From Adiantum capillus-veneris (taxonomy: Eukaryota; Streptophyta; Polypodiopsida; Polypodiales; Pteridaceae), in contig CM043948.1 of the NCBI GenBank assembly GCA_014529385.2, positions 74,422,791 to 74,486,790 on the forward strand: a stretch of DNA of 64,000 bases, in the 5' to 3' direction. Numbering within the stretch: position 1 is the stretch's first letter; each line of letters opens with the position of its first letter. Shown piece after piece: positions 23,294 to 34,739 of this stretch. The notes below the pieces were generated by a model. The model worked only from the letters and a program-made list of their open reading frames with translations, had not been told where the DNA came from and made no database searches. A program made the position numbers and the translations under genes.

Positions 23294-24670
23294 ATGCACT
23301 TACGCTCTGGGCGGGTGCTAGAACACGAGCATATTGAGGGTGCCTCTGTTCATACGGACACCCATTACCCATCCACGATAAGCTCTAGACCCTCAGCGGG
23401 GACACAAGGTAGCACCACCCAAGACCCTAAAATAGCCGCTAGTGATTCCTCCTCCGACTCAGAAATCATGGAAGCATACCGTACCCAAAACACTGAGAGA
23501 GAAGGTCATGCACCTCCCGAAGCTCCACTGCCTAGTACTAGTATGTTTAGCCGTTTCATGGAAACATTAGGTAGAGCTACTCGCTCGAAACCTGATGCAA
23601 ATGAAGCACACGAAGGGGGTGGGGAAGTGGACTCTCCTTTCACATCGCACGTGGACCCCACACCCCCAAAGAGTGTCCATGTGGATATCCTACCAACTTC
23701 TTACCAAGAAGGCCCTGTTGAGCTGCCTCCTTCAGAAGTTCCCTCTAGAGTACCGTTGGTGACAAGTAAAACCACGGGGAGCAACATTGCTTCTACCTCA
23801 CAAGAAACCGTTAACACGTCGACTCTAGAAGGATTGTTCATTAATGATCATTGGACATACGACCTCCACACTGAGGTGTTGACGGATCTACACTCTGGCC
23901 ACGCCTACCATGTAGGATGGATAGAGATTGTACAATCCACCTCTAGTGCCACGAGCATCGAAGATCAACAGAAAATGATCTGTAATGTTATCCATGGCAT
24001 TATTCAATTAGAAAGGCAAAACCGAGGGGTAAATATACTCTCAACTGGCCCCATGAGATTTCTGGATACAAGCAAGGCTCAACAGCCTACTCTATCACAA
24101 ATGGAGACTCCTCTAATGAGCCCCATGGACCCATCTTACGTCATTTCACCTGGGGTCTCTATGCAATCTGAGCCTCCGAGCGAAAACTTTAGCTTTCCTA
24201 ACTTGGCTCAACCCTCTATCAAGGAAAACACAGTGCTCACTCCAGGGATAAGCCTGACAGAGAATGTACCGATGACGTCTACGGTTAGCGCAGTGCCACT
24301 ACCTAGTGTCGTAGTACCTAATATGGGGCCTCGACCATATGTGCCTCTAGCACCTTATGCACACATGGCCCCCACACCTCCAATAGTACCACTTGCTTAT
24401 GCTCCTCGAGTGCCGCTCCCTAGCCCTTATCCGAGTGGACCTATGCCCGGTTATGTTCCATATCCTGCATCATCTACACATATGCCAAGACCGGCACCCA
24501 TCCCTCTCCCACATATGATTCCAAGAGTACCTCCACCGGCCCTGCCTCCTCACATAGGTGACTTGGCAGCGTTTGCTCAAACCATAGGTCGATCTATCGC
24601 GGAAAATATGCGTCATGCATCTGATAGAGAGCCTAGAAGTAAGGCAGTACAAATTGCCAAACTCACGTAA
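23294..24670 (+). pseudogene. gag N-terminal part of the gag-protease polyprotein, ends at an in-frame TAA
   Basis: Begins MHLRSGRVLE, a start shared with the copy at 58184 and typical of plant gypsy gag proteins. It is Pro/Ser/Thr-rich throughout, with a conserved segment around WIEIVQSTSSATSIEDQQ also kept in the second copy. The TAA at 24668-24670 is the only break; the same frame continues directly into capsid sequence at 24671. Whether this stop is a mutation or is read through cannot be told here, because the second copy is truncated before this point. Confidence 0.75.
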
Positions 24671-27600
24671 AAATTCAATGGGGACGAAGATGCTAGAAAA
24701 CACATTGAAGTGTTTGAACAAGTATGTGATTCCTTAGGGGAACGCAACGAACTACATAAGTGCAATGCCTTAAGCTTGACATTAAGTGGGAAGGCTGGAG
24801 ATTGGTATAGAACCCTAAGGGTGGACGAGAAAACAATCTACCCTACCCTTCGAAGGTTGTTTCTAAAGGAGTACATACGAGAAGGTGTGCTTTGGGGTGT
24901 AGCATCTCAGCTACAGAAGGCCGAACGTAAGGAAGGAGAGTCAGTAAGGGACTTCATTAGTCGTCTAAAGCACTTAAACTCTCGCTGCCCTGTAAATGAG
25001 CGCTTCAACAATAACCAACTGCTTGATCGATTCATTCGAGGGTTGAGGAATGAAGGAATCTATAATGGACTAGTGATTAGAGGTATCACAACCTGGGAAG
25101 ATGTCACTGCCAATGCAATCCAATTAGAGGACAACTTGATGATAGCAGGCATGAGGGTGTCTACTGACACGAGATCCACTAGCTCACAAGCCATTGAGTA
25201 TGAACCCATGACTGCAAAGCCCATTGCCAATGAGCCAAAGGTATTTGAGACATTCTTGACAGACCTCACCAAGGCAATCCAAGAGTCTCTTAAGGATAAT
25301 CGACCCCCTCAAAATAGTCACATGTATCCAAGAAGGGAGCAACAATGGTGTTCCATTTGCTTAGGTCCACATAGCACTAGTGAGTGCCCTACGTTTAGAG
25401 TAAAATTTAATGGAACTTGCAACGCATGTGGTAGGTATGGTCACCAAGCTAAGGATTGTTTAATGATCAAACGTATGATGGCAAATAGACCACCTGTAGC
25501 CTGGACGGATGCACCTCGAGCTCCTGTATTGATGCCTGCTCCACCTGTTGAGCAACTACCGCAACACATGGTCCCTAGACCTCAAAATGTTGTACAAGCT
25601 ACACCGCTACCACCTCCTGTGCTAGGACCGCAGCCCCCGCATCCAAGAGTCGCCCCTATGAACCAAGTGGGTTGCGAGCCATCAAATGCTTATCCAGATG
25701 GCTGTGAGGAGGAAATAGACACTAGTATTGCCTACGGACTTGATACATTGGAAGAGTGTCCTATATACTACATGGAAGATTGTTGGGGGCAAGTCAAGCC
25801 GGTTTATCAAGCTGCTGCTCTCGCATCCAGAGGTCAAAATATCAACACCCAGGCTAGGAGGCCACCTCTTCAATGCTACGAGTGTGGTGGACCACATCGA
25901 GCAGCGGAGTGCCCTATTAGGCTGCAAAAGAATGCTGCACAGATGCAAATGAATCAAGGGAGCACATCTACAATGCCAATACTCACATGTAATCGTTGTG
26001 GCATAGATCACTTGATTGCCCAATGCCCCTATAACCCAAATGCGCCTAAAATCACACCCCTGAATTTGGTCGAAATTGCTAGTGTGACATCGCCAATACC
26101 ACCCGTCGCACCCGCTTATGCGATTACACGGTCCATGCTTCAAGGGCCAGGACATATCCTCGAAGAGAGAGATACCGCGTCAGTTATCCAAGCAAAGAAA
26201 AAGAAGACACGAAGGAAGAAGTCGCAGAATACGGAAAATTCAAAGCCAAGTTCCAAAACAAACATAGGAACAGGAGATGACCCCGTGTATATGAATGACC
26301 TCGAGGATGATTCAGATTCAGTCGAGACAATGGAGACTAGAACCAATACCACAAAGAGAAAGACCGACAAAGAAAACCGTAACATGGAACCAAATGAAAA
26401 CCGAATAAGAGAAAACCATAAAGAGCCTCTGAAAACACCACAAGTGTTTCCAAATCCAATCCAAGACCCCCAAGATAAACCGCAGGGGCAAAAAGGGAAG
26501 AATCGTAAAAAGAAGATTGGGACGTACCCAAACCCAGTAGATGAGATTGAGCAGGTGAAACATCTAAGAGGTTTAGTGGAGGAGACTCAAAGGAAACTAG
26601 AACCAGAACCCATGCAGGTCAAAATTCATGACACAGTGTTTCCCACGCAAGTTCATCCACCCCACATGAACCATAGACCGTTAGCCATATCTAGTATCAT
26701 CCAAGAAGGGAGTGAGGACAGGACATCAGAAAGTGAGCATACACCCTTCTTGTTGGAAAGGATGTTTAACGAAGGAATACCTGATCCCATTGAGGAATAT
26801 GAGATTCCATCCTCACCAGTTCCTAGTCAAGGACCTACACCCTGCAAAACGCCAATGAATGTTGCCAAACTAGTGGACTTCATGTCTTCTGAGGTCCGAA
26901 CCACGATCATAGCAAAGCTGTATGGAGATCCTGAGTTATTCCTTGCACTTCGAGCATTCCTTAACGGAGAGCTACGAACGGGATTACCGCAGTTTGCGCA
27001 ACCAAATAGGCCTGACTCGATTATGATTGATGAGGAAAATCATGTGCAATCACTTGACTTAGATGGACACGAGTCTGTGATCGAGGTACCCATTAACGAA
27101 TTAGGGCAGTATTTTGAAGGCGACGAGTCTAATGCGACCCTACCCATCACTACCAAGGGATTAACTATAAAGGGAATTCTTGATGGTGGTGCGGGAGTTA
27201 GCATCGTTACAAAAGATTGTTGGGAATCCATGGGAAAACCCCGCCTCAGTGTTACTAACATTGTGGTAAAGATGGCAAATGGTACCATAGCCAAACCTAT
27301 GGGGATGCTCAAGGATCTTAAGATCAAAGTTCTAGGACACAAGGTACGACATACGTTCATTGTAATGGATTTCTCTAAACACCTTATGTCATATGAAATG
27401 ATTTTAGGACGACCATTTATGAGGGAAGCACAAATGGTTCACGATTGGTCTAAAAATCATGTCTATTTGCAATTCCAAGACTCTGTCCTTAGAGTGGATT
27501 TGGTGACTGGTAAGGTACACCCCTTAGGGAGTAAAACCATTATTGATCATCGCTCTGACACCACAGTTCACTCAGCCCCACTACAATATTGTTACACTTG

Positions 27601-28399
27601 TAAGAAGGATACAGACATTGGCCAAGATTCTCCTTATATGGATATCCTACCTGGGATGACTGAGTCGGACAATGTGGATTGGGTCCACCTAGCATCAACC
27701 ATAGACACTTCGGGAAATAGGGGGATGACCTGGGTAACACCTGAGGGGGATGAAATGCCTATACCCTTAAATATGCTACAAGCAATGCATATCGATTCCG
27801 ACAAGACTCATCCTAATGTAACGAAGAAAACATACAAGTGGGTCCCTAAAGCTTCTTTAGTGACCATAGCTAGTGCTAAAAAACAGAAGCCTTGTAAGAA
27901 ACGTACCACTCGCTCCAAGAAAAGTAAGAAAATGTTGCGATGGATCCCTAAACGACTATTGGAAGCCCAAGGCTACTATCAAGGAAATGATCAAATCTGG
28001 GTGCCAAAACGTAGATTGTGCTCTTACCTATCACCTAACCCAAGTGAGCCCAATCCCGTAGCTCCAAAACGAATCAATGATCGTGGAAAGGAAAAAATCA
28101 CAGAATGCTACACACCTAGTCCCGAGCTAGTTTGGGTACCAAAGAAAGAACGATTTGTTCCACCTAGCTCAGGAAGGGGGGAGTCCCATGAAGCTTCTAG
28201 CTCCTCATGTAATACATCCATAGAGGTAAAAGCTTCTACACAGCCTCCATCTATAGTAGTGGACCTCCATGAAGCTACAAAAGAATCCACACCTCCCAGT
28301 GTTCAAGAATCACCTGATGAACCACTTCAAGTTCGATCCTGGGAGAGTACCTTACCACCCTTGCAGCTTGACGAGGCACCTAGGGTAATAGAAAACTAA
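24671..28399 (+). CDS. gag capsid, four zinc knuckles, retropepsin and W-x-P-K tail
   Basis: The frame is open from 24671; the first ATG is at 24710. Capsid core: LTLSGKAGDWYRTL through ESVRDFISRLKHLNSRCP to FIRGLRNEGIY. Four zinc knuckles follow at about 25349, 25419-25460, 25874-25912 and 25988-26026. A long Lys/Glu-rich linker leads to a protease with LDGGAGVSI at D825-G826-G827, where family members have D-S-G or D-T-G, and then ILGRPF. The tail has KWVPK, RWIPK, IWVPK and VWVPK (Trp codons at 27839, 27941, 27998 and 28133). No RT follows. About 1,230 uninterrupted codons in a non-autonomous element argue for recent selection on gag. Confidence 0.88.
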   Translation, partial: KFNGDEDARKHIEVFEQVCDSLGERNELHKCNALSLTLSGKAGDWYRTLRVDEKTIYPTLRRLFLKEYIREGVLWGVASQLQKAERKEGESVRDFISRLKHLNSRCPVNERFNNNQLLDRFIRGLRNEGIYNGLVIRGITTWEDVTANAIQLEDNLMIAGMRVSTDTRSTSSQAIEYEPMTAKPIANEPKVFETFLTDLTKAIQESLKDNRPPQNSHMYPRREQQWCSICLGPHSTSECPTFRVKFNGTCNACGRYGHQAKDCLMIKRMMANRPPVAWTDAPRAPVLMPAPPVEQLPQHMVPRPQNVVQATPLPPPVLGPQPPHPRVAPMNQVGCEPSNAYPDGCEEEIDTSIAYGLDTLEECPIYYMEDCWGQVKPVYQAAALASRGQNINTQARRPPLQCYECGGPHRAAECPIRLQKNAAQMQMNQGSTSTMPILTCNRCGIDHLIAQCPYNPNAPKITPLNLVEIASVTSPIPPVAPAYAITRSMLQGPGHILEERDTASVIQAKKKKTRRKKSQNTENSKPSSKTNIGTGDDPVYMNDLEDDSDSVETMETRTNTTKRKTDKENRNMEPNENRIRENHKEPLKTPQVFPNPIQDPQDKPQGQKGKNRKKKIGTYPNPVDEIEQVKHLRGLVEETQRKLEPEPMQVKIHDTVFPTQVHPPHMNHRPLAISSIIQEGSEDRTSESEHTPFLLERMFNEGIPDPIEEYEIPSSPVPSQGPTPCKTPMNVAKLVDFMSSEVRTTIIAKLYGDPELFLALRAFLNGELRTGLPQFAQPNRPDSIMIDEENHVQSLDLDGHESVIEVPINELGQYFEGDESNATLPITTKGLTIKGILDGGAGVSIVTKDCWESMGKPRLSVTNIVVKMANGTIAKPMGMLKDLKIKVLGHKVRHTFIVMDFSKHLMSYEMILGRPFMREAQMVHDWSKNHVYLQFQDSVLRVDLVTGKVHPLGSKTIIDHRSDTTVHSAPLQYCYTCKKDTDIGQDSPYMDILPGMTESDNVDWVHLASTIDTSGNRGMTWVTPEGDEMPIPLNMLQAMHIDSDKTHPNVTKKTYKWVPKASLVTIASAKKQKPCKKRTTRSKKSKKMLRWIPKRLLEAQGYYQGNDQIWVPKRRLCSYLSPNPSEPNPVAPKRINDRGKEKITECYTPSPELVWVPKKERFVPPSSGRGESHEASSSSCNTSIEVKASTQPPSIVVDLHEATKESTPPSVQESPDEPLQVRSWESTLPPLQLDEAPRVIEN

Positions 28400-28638
28400 T
28401 GGCAAAAATCCTCACCTATTACCAACTGGAACAATTGGTTTCAAAGGGTGACAAGCTCATTTCAAACGGTATGATCTACCCAAGGAAGGGGGGAGTGTTT
28501 GTGGACATCCATTATTCACTTGCTTCCCTCTCAACCTTTTTCCCTGACCTCTTAATCTCCGATCTTAGGGAATGTACATATAAAGCTTTATACTCACAAA
28601 AAACAAAAAAAAAAGGAGCAAGAGCAATTAGCAAATGA
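28399..28638 (+). CDS. Small ORF overlapping the gag-protease stop (TAATG)
   Basis: 79 codons. Its ATG shares a base with the TAA of the upstream ORF (TAATG at 28397-28401), an arrangement that allows reinitiation after termination. The protein (MAKILTYYQLEQLVSKGD..., Lys-rich end) has no recognised domain. An internal GGVFVDIHYSL follows a G-rich stretch (about 28485-28497) that resembles the element's polypurine tract, so the ORF may be fortuitous. Confidence 0.4.
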   Translation: MAKILTYYQLEQLVSKGDKLISNGMIYPRKGGVFVDIHYSLASLSTFFPDLLISDLRECTYKALYSQKTKKKGARAISK

Positions 28639-30010
28639 GTATGCGCATTAAAAGTCAAAACATTGACTCAGACCTACACATTTACATCCGGTACACTGAA
28701 ACAGAAACCTATGTCATGACTGTTTTAGAGTTGAGTGATTAGCAAAGTTCTCTTTTCCCACTGATGTGCCTCCTAGAGGTATTGTTTTTGTTTCCTAGTG
28801 TGTACAGGAGCGTGTTGCTATTGATAGGATTTGGACCTTCATGGAACCTTCAAATCAAGCACGACCATCAACACAAACAGGTGTTTCTTGTCCATTAGCA
28901 TTGCCTTTATCTTTTTGCATCCATGTTTGTCTGCTTTGATTGTGATTGGTAGCATAATATTCAGCGCATTTGCTTAGTATCAAATATTTAATTCAATGTA
29001 ATGTTTTGTCATAATCACTTGTCTAGGTTTAAAAATCAAGCAGTCCGACTAAGCTAGTTTGACCAAGCTAGGTATTAGAAATCTTCTCTTAATACCATGG
29101 GGAATGCCTTCCTAATAAGCAATGGTTACTTAGGTTCTTAATCCGATTTAGGCAGCATTGTGTGAAATGTACTAGGGCTTTCTAGTGGGCTTAACCCTAT
29201 TGACCTTTAGCTTAAGTATTATAAAGGGAGTTTACTAATGTGATGAGCCTGGGGAGGGTAACAATGTTATATGACCCCCCAAAGTTACAAAATTAAAATG
29301 ATGAAAATGAACAAGCAAAAAATCAAAGTGCCACAATGTAAAATCTTACGCTGGAAGAGAAATCCTGGCTTAAATTGGTACTTCACTCACATGTATCGCC
29401 TATGGTACTAGAGCCCTAGAGGTTCCCAGTGTGGGCGCTTTTCCTTGAAAAGCAAAAAACCCAAGGCATACAAAATAAGCACACACATCATAATTGAATC
29501 AATGTGAAAAGACTTTGGGGGGTCAAAGAAAAAGTAATCAGTCAGGCGATGATTTCATGAGAAATTCCTTTTATGGTAGCTTAACTACAAGGTTTTCTAG
29601 ATATCGCCTCTAGTCAGCCCTCGAACATGAATACTTGGCTCTCGCGATTAAACAACTTAATTGACCACAGAAAATTAAGAAGCTTACCCATGGTATTAAT
29701 ATTCGATCTCTAGTGCCTTTCGACCGTCAAATTAGTGACCCCAGACTTGTTTAATTTTTTACCTTTACATATGTTTATGCATTTGATTACATTGCAATTT
29801 AATGTTCATTGCTACCAAATTGTTTGAAATTCTTTGACCAATCAATGTGTCTACCTAAAACTGCATATGCTTTTTAAGAGAATGCAATTACTGTGCCAAT
29901 GTTGTTTGATTTTGCAGTGACTGAAGAAGGCTAAGGACATTCATCTCAAATGCTCTTCCACCTCGACGAACCAGCTTCAACTCAATAGCTTCCGAGGACG
30001 GAATCTACAT
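28639..30010 (+). other. 3' non-coding region of the gag-protease element
   Basis: About 1.4 kb where pol would be expected. No RT, RNase H or integrase motifs and no long ORF on either strand. Confidence 0.75.
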
Positions 30011-30023
30011 CAGGAAGGGGGGC
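30011..30023 (+). promoter_or_regulatory. Polypurine tract
   Basis: AGGAAGGGGGG lies directly before the TG of the 3' LTR, the usual plus-strand priming site. Confidence 0.85.
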
Positions 30024-30024
30024 A

Positions 30025-30315
30025 TGTTAACCCTCATGGCACACGGACACCCTATGATCTATAAACGTTGTATTATTTAGAGTCAGGTACCGGGCTTGTC
30101 GGACCAATAGGGAAAGGTAGAGTGATCGCCGATGAGAGGCGCACTTTAACTTGGACATTCAAGGGGTTAGTTGGCTAAGCATGGGCGCCCAAGTGTGAAT
30201 GGGGTGAGCTCCTATAAAAGCCAACTAAACCTAATTTTTACTCATTCTCTCATTTGTGCAATTGAAGAGTGCTCTTGCTCCATCTCCATCTCCATCTTCT
30301 TCTTCTTCACCTCCT

Positions 30316-30348
<33 letters not shown>

Positions 30349-30598
30349 GAGAGTGTGTGTGCGATCGAGCATTACGAAGGCACGACGGCGGCGAAGCGGT
30401 TGAGCGCGGCACGACTGCAGCTTCTTCTTCATCGCGGCGAGGAATCCACCACGAAGGCGAGCGTAGAGCGGTGAGTGACACACCCTTTGTTCTCTTGAGC
30501 TTGCTAGTTTAGGCTTTTTGTGTGCTTGGAGCCGTTTGTGGCTCACACACGGTGTATTGGCAAGTCCCTTGCTTTGACAGTGCGGCAAGGAGCGCACA
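30025..30598 (+). repeat. 3' LTR of the gag-protease element
   Basis: Near-identical to 21803-22374. TATAAAAG is at 30213-30220. It is followed by the right target duplication GATAG (30599-30603). Confidence 0.95.
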
Positions 30599-30717
30599 GA
30601 TAGATCTGTAAGCACATGTCTATATTCTAGCCCTTGTTCCTGTTTATTCTCCCACATTAAATGATTAGTTTAATATGAGAAAATAATTTGGGTTGGTTAG
30701 ATATTAGATTTTATGAC

Positions 30718-31429
30718 ATTTTTGTTTCATGTTCAATAGTTCATGCATATCTTGATTAAGCAAGAAGCAACCTATTGTGGCCACTTATAGTTGTGAGGCT
30801 GAGTACAAGACAATCTTCATAGCTACGATTGATTGTGTATGGCTTAATCACCTTATGGATGATTTGGACGTCAGGACACTGCCAACATCATCTACACTGA
30901 CAGTCAGAGCGCATTGGCAGTTGTGAGGAACCCAATTTTTCATGCTCACATGAAGCACATTGAGGTGCATTATCACTATATGAAAGAGAGACTCTCAGTA
31001 GGAGAGATCATCTTGGCTCATGTGCCAACACAAGACAACCTTGCAAATCTTTTCACAAAGGCATTGTCTCAGGAGAAGTTTGAAGCTTTCTGTAAAGCTT
31101 TGAGCTTACTTTCCTTTGTGGACTGATCATGTCCTCAGGACATGATACTTTGATATACTCTATGTGCCAGCTCTTGTTCACCGCATCACTCCTAAGGGGG
31201 ATTTGTTATCATATACATGTGATAGTGATGTGTGTGAACACACTTAGGACCACCGGGGCATTTTTTCCCTCACTAGGAGGTTTTTCCCCTTGTGTATTGT
31301 ATATATGTCCATCATTCTAGGGCTAACTCATCTTTCCATTGCACACTAAGTAATAGTACTCTTTGTTGTGTGTCTTGAGCTTCTTCGTCTCCAAGCTATG
31401 TATGTTTTCTTGCAACCCTGTTTCCAACA
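30718..31429 (+). mobile_element. 5'-truncated Copia element: RNase H end plus 3' LTR
   Basis: The start aligns with the RNase H region of the copy at 61100-61510 (SKKQPTVATSSCEAEYR-like in a broken frame, then open 30914-31126 with FTKALSQEKFEAFCKAL). A purine tract precedes an LTR at 31204-31429 (TGTTATCATA...TTTCCAACA, 226 bp), which matches 61587-61813. Everything upstream of RNase H is missing, and the coding part carries at least one frameshift. Confidence 0.85.
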
Positions 31430-34400
31430 AAGCCTTCATCTCTTTCTTACCCTCTACAGCCACTTCGTTTAAGTCGATCAAAGGCTCCTTTCACTTTACA
31501 CCCAAATCATTTGTTATTGACTTTTGTTGAGTATCCTTTTGCGGCCTTCCAAATTTCTTGTTGACTTTGGATTCTGCCATTAATGCAAATGTGATTGGAG
31601 TACTCACACCTCACGGGGAGTCACTATGTAATAAATTGTGTATATTGCATGCATTCAAAGATTATTTTTAAAACTCCTTATCTGTAAATGTTTGACAAAT
31701 AAACACCCTTTTCCTATTCAATTTTTAGTTTTTTTCCAATTCCATTTCATGGTACCCTTGTGTATGTGAAAATGTGAGAAAAAATAAAATTCAATAACCC
31801 CTTTTGTTGTACTCATGTGATAGTCACATAAATATTAAGTGACCCCTCCAAGACACACACACACACACAATATCTCCCCCCTACCCCCCCCCCCGTCTCT
31901 CTCTCTGTCTCTCTCTCTCAAAGCAATAACTTACAAGCGTAGATGGTAGAGCCACAAGCACATTGTGTACGCTACAATAGCTTTGAGAAAATTGAGGACT
32001 CTCTATTGATGAATCGATTACCCTTTGTGAGATAATCTGGATATTTTGGGGGCTGCATGGTCTCTAGTGTGAAAGGAAACTATTCACTGTTTGAAGAGCC
32101 TAAAGTTCGTGTGCTTCTCATATGTATTTTTTCTAGTTTTTTTTGTAAGTTAAATAAGGAAGTTCCCCTTTTGTTTTCCCTTTTGTCGGTGACATCTTCA
32201 AAGAAAGCTGTAGGTCCTTGAGGGAAGGGTGTGCCTCGAGTTTCTTTTTTTAAAGTTTGTTTACGTGCATCATTCCTAGCACATCGAGCATTTTCCTGAA
32301 TGGGTTATGGAAGCACATGGAGTCCTGAGCATGAATCTACAAGGGTTCAATCTCTTGGTTTGAATGCTCTCCTTTTTACAAAGTAAGCAAGACATTGTCT
32401 TGGGTAAATAGAACCTTGGGGGATTATATGTAATATATATGAAGTAGATCCAAAGATTAGAAACAAAAGATTAGAAACAAAAGATTAGAGCCAAAGATTC
32501 TATGTAATATAAATAAGTAGCAAACCTAAATAGGTAGCTAGACGAGCTACCTCTTTAGATAAAGAGCCAAAGATTCTATGTAGTATGTATAAATCACCAA
32601 ACCTAAAGGGTAACTCAACGAGTTACTTTTTTTAAAAATAATAATAATAATAATTTAATTGTTTTAAAGTAACTCGGGAGTTAATTTAATTTAAAAAAAT
32701 CAATTTTTTTAAGAAACTCATCGAGTTAGACTTTGAAAGCATGATCGCCATGGAGGATGTGCCACGTCACTCATAGAGTTATGTGGTTTTTCGGCGACGT
32801 GTTGGGTTTGCCACGACAATCCGACTTCAAATACCACATCATGTCAACACTTCGGCAAGTTACGTGTTGACATGAGATGGATCTTGAAGCCGGATTGACA
32901 TGGCAAACCCAACCCATCAAGTTAGACCGCCACGTAACTTGGCGAGTTGGCATGTCCTTTGTGGTGGGTGTGGGTAGCCAAACTAGCAAGTGACACAGGC
33001 CACATGGTGCCACCTAACTCACCGAGTTATCTGGTGGCTTCGATGTGCAACTCTGCAAGTTTGGGGCAAGGCCACACAATGGATAGTGATGCCTTGAGAG
33101 CAAGAGTATCTCGTCGAGTTATCTGCATCCTGGATGTCACGCTTGGAGGGCAATTGTGAGAAGTGGATACTCGTGATCATGCATACACCCATGTAATGAT
33201 ATGTACAATTGAACTTATGCCAACTTTTTATCCGGATTATACACTTAAAAATTACCAATGTTTGTTGTAAATGATTTGTCATCTAGGTCAATTGTCTATA
33301 ATCGTTTTGATTACTCTATTTTTGAATGGTTTTTCAATATTTATAATCGTGTTGATTACTCTAATTTTGAATGTTTTCTCATTTGGGCCAACTATCTATT
33401 ATTATGCTATGTTTAAGCATTTTCATTTCTCTAGTCTGATGTGATAAACATTACAAACTAAAGAGCGAAAGAGTAGATGTTTGAGAGAACATTGTTTGAC
33501 CAAGATGTTTAAAATTTGTCTAATTGTGAGTTGCAGTTTTGAGACACCATTGTTGAGTAGGACCAATCACGTGATGCGCAACTTGCCCCAATATGTCATC
33601 ACCAAACAGCTATTAATGCATTTGAATGCATGAAGTCTAGCACATGGTATGTCAGCACAACAAGTGACACACACAACTCGTCGACTATCCAAATGGGCAA
33701 ACCCAAACTATGCACAATGAAAGGATATCAACAAAGAAGTGACGGATGATAAAGACAATATGGCCATGTGAAGATGCAGAAATCAAGAAAGGCAGGTGGA
33801 AAGTGTCGATGTGTTAGCATCAAGAGATTAAAAAAAACACCAAAAATATCTACTTTGAAGTGCTTGAACATTCACTACACAACAAAGATTGTGCTTTGCA
33901 CTTTGCAAAGATGTGGTACGCACAATTTTTCCAACCGTGTCCAATAGACTTCTCCTCAAAGGAGACCATTGTGGCCACACATGATGATATAAGAGAGAGC
34001 TGTGTGATATTCACATGAGAGGAGTTGGCACTAATAGTTGAAGGAGTAGAGATTAACTTGAAAGACATTTTGAAAACACATTTGGGGGAGAAGGATACAA
34101 AAATCATGCAGATTTTTCAAGTATCCCAAACACCTCAAGAATCACAAGCAAGAATGGAAAAAAATCTTGATCGCCTAAGCCAAGACGTCCAAAACTTAAC
34201 ACAACGAGTAAATCCCCCCCCCCCAATCTGAGGGACACACCGGTTATCCAAAGTTAGTCCCCACATCAAACTTAGAAGCATCTGCATCCTCTTAATTTCC
34301 TAGTGTGCTACAAAACTTTTGATGGATGGAGTGGTTTCTACACATTGGTGTATGGTCACTATTTTCATCTCATTTGCTTGATTAGACTAAAGTCTAATGC

Positions 34401-34739
34401 AAAACAATAGTCAATGTGGAATTTGTTCTAAAGAAATTCCACGAGGTGTATATTACATGTTTGGAACGGTCAATGAGTATAAATTCAAGCAATCTCGATA
34501 AGCACCCCTAGTGTGATAAGAAATCTATTCATTGCTGAAGAAGCACAGTCTGAACATCAACCCCCTCACAAAAATAGACATTGTAATTTTGACTCAAAGT
34601 AGGACTGTATAATTCACTGCTTGTCAAAGAATAAAAACTTCAATTACAATTTCACGTCTTGTAACCTTATGACATTTTATGTTGAGCCTATGCAGTCATT
34701 GTTTTTCTATGTGTCTGTCCATTGTCTATTCTGCTATGT
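31430..34739. other. Gene-less segment
   Basis: A minus-strand ATG at 31580 opens a short piece (MAESKVNKKFGRPQKD) that is cut by the Copia LTR end at 31429; its parent is not recognised. The rest is AT-rich with CA/CT simple repeats near 31853-31920, ATA repeats near 32637, and short AACTC..GAGTT palindromes (32610-33029). A possible short plus ORF at 34025-34231 is not recognised. No RNA gene seen. Confidence 0.6.
32610..33029. repeat. Recurring short AACTC-N3-GAGTT palindromes
   Basis: GTAACTCAACGAGTTAC at 32610-32626, AACTCGGGAGTT at 32671-32682, AACTCATCGAGTT at 32715-32727 and TAACTCACCGAGTTA at 33015-33029. Half motifs such as GAGTT and AAGTTA are frequent between them. No coding content. 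Confidence 0.6.

Larger units (their letters stand above)
21803..30598 (+). mobile_element. Complete non-autonomous gypsy-type LTR element (gag-protease only)
   Basis: 8.8 kb, flanked by GATAG at 21798-21802 and 30599-30603. LTRs 21803-22374 and 30025-30598 differ by about five substitutions plus a microsatellite length change, so insertion is recent. A tRNA-Asp primer site follows the 5' LTR and a polypurine tract precedes the 3' LTR. The only large ORFs code for gag and protease; no RT, RNase H or integrase motif occurs in any frame. It must have moved using another element's enzymes, as with TR-GAG-type elements. A second, truncated copy is at 56967-59457. Confidence 0.93.

Noticed and set aside
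25682-27740. Minus-strand ORFs of up to 157 codons
   Set aside because: Antisense of the plus-strand gag-protease ORF, which has all the recognisable motifs.
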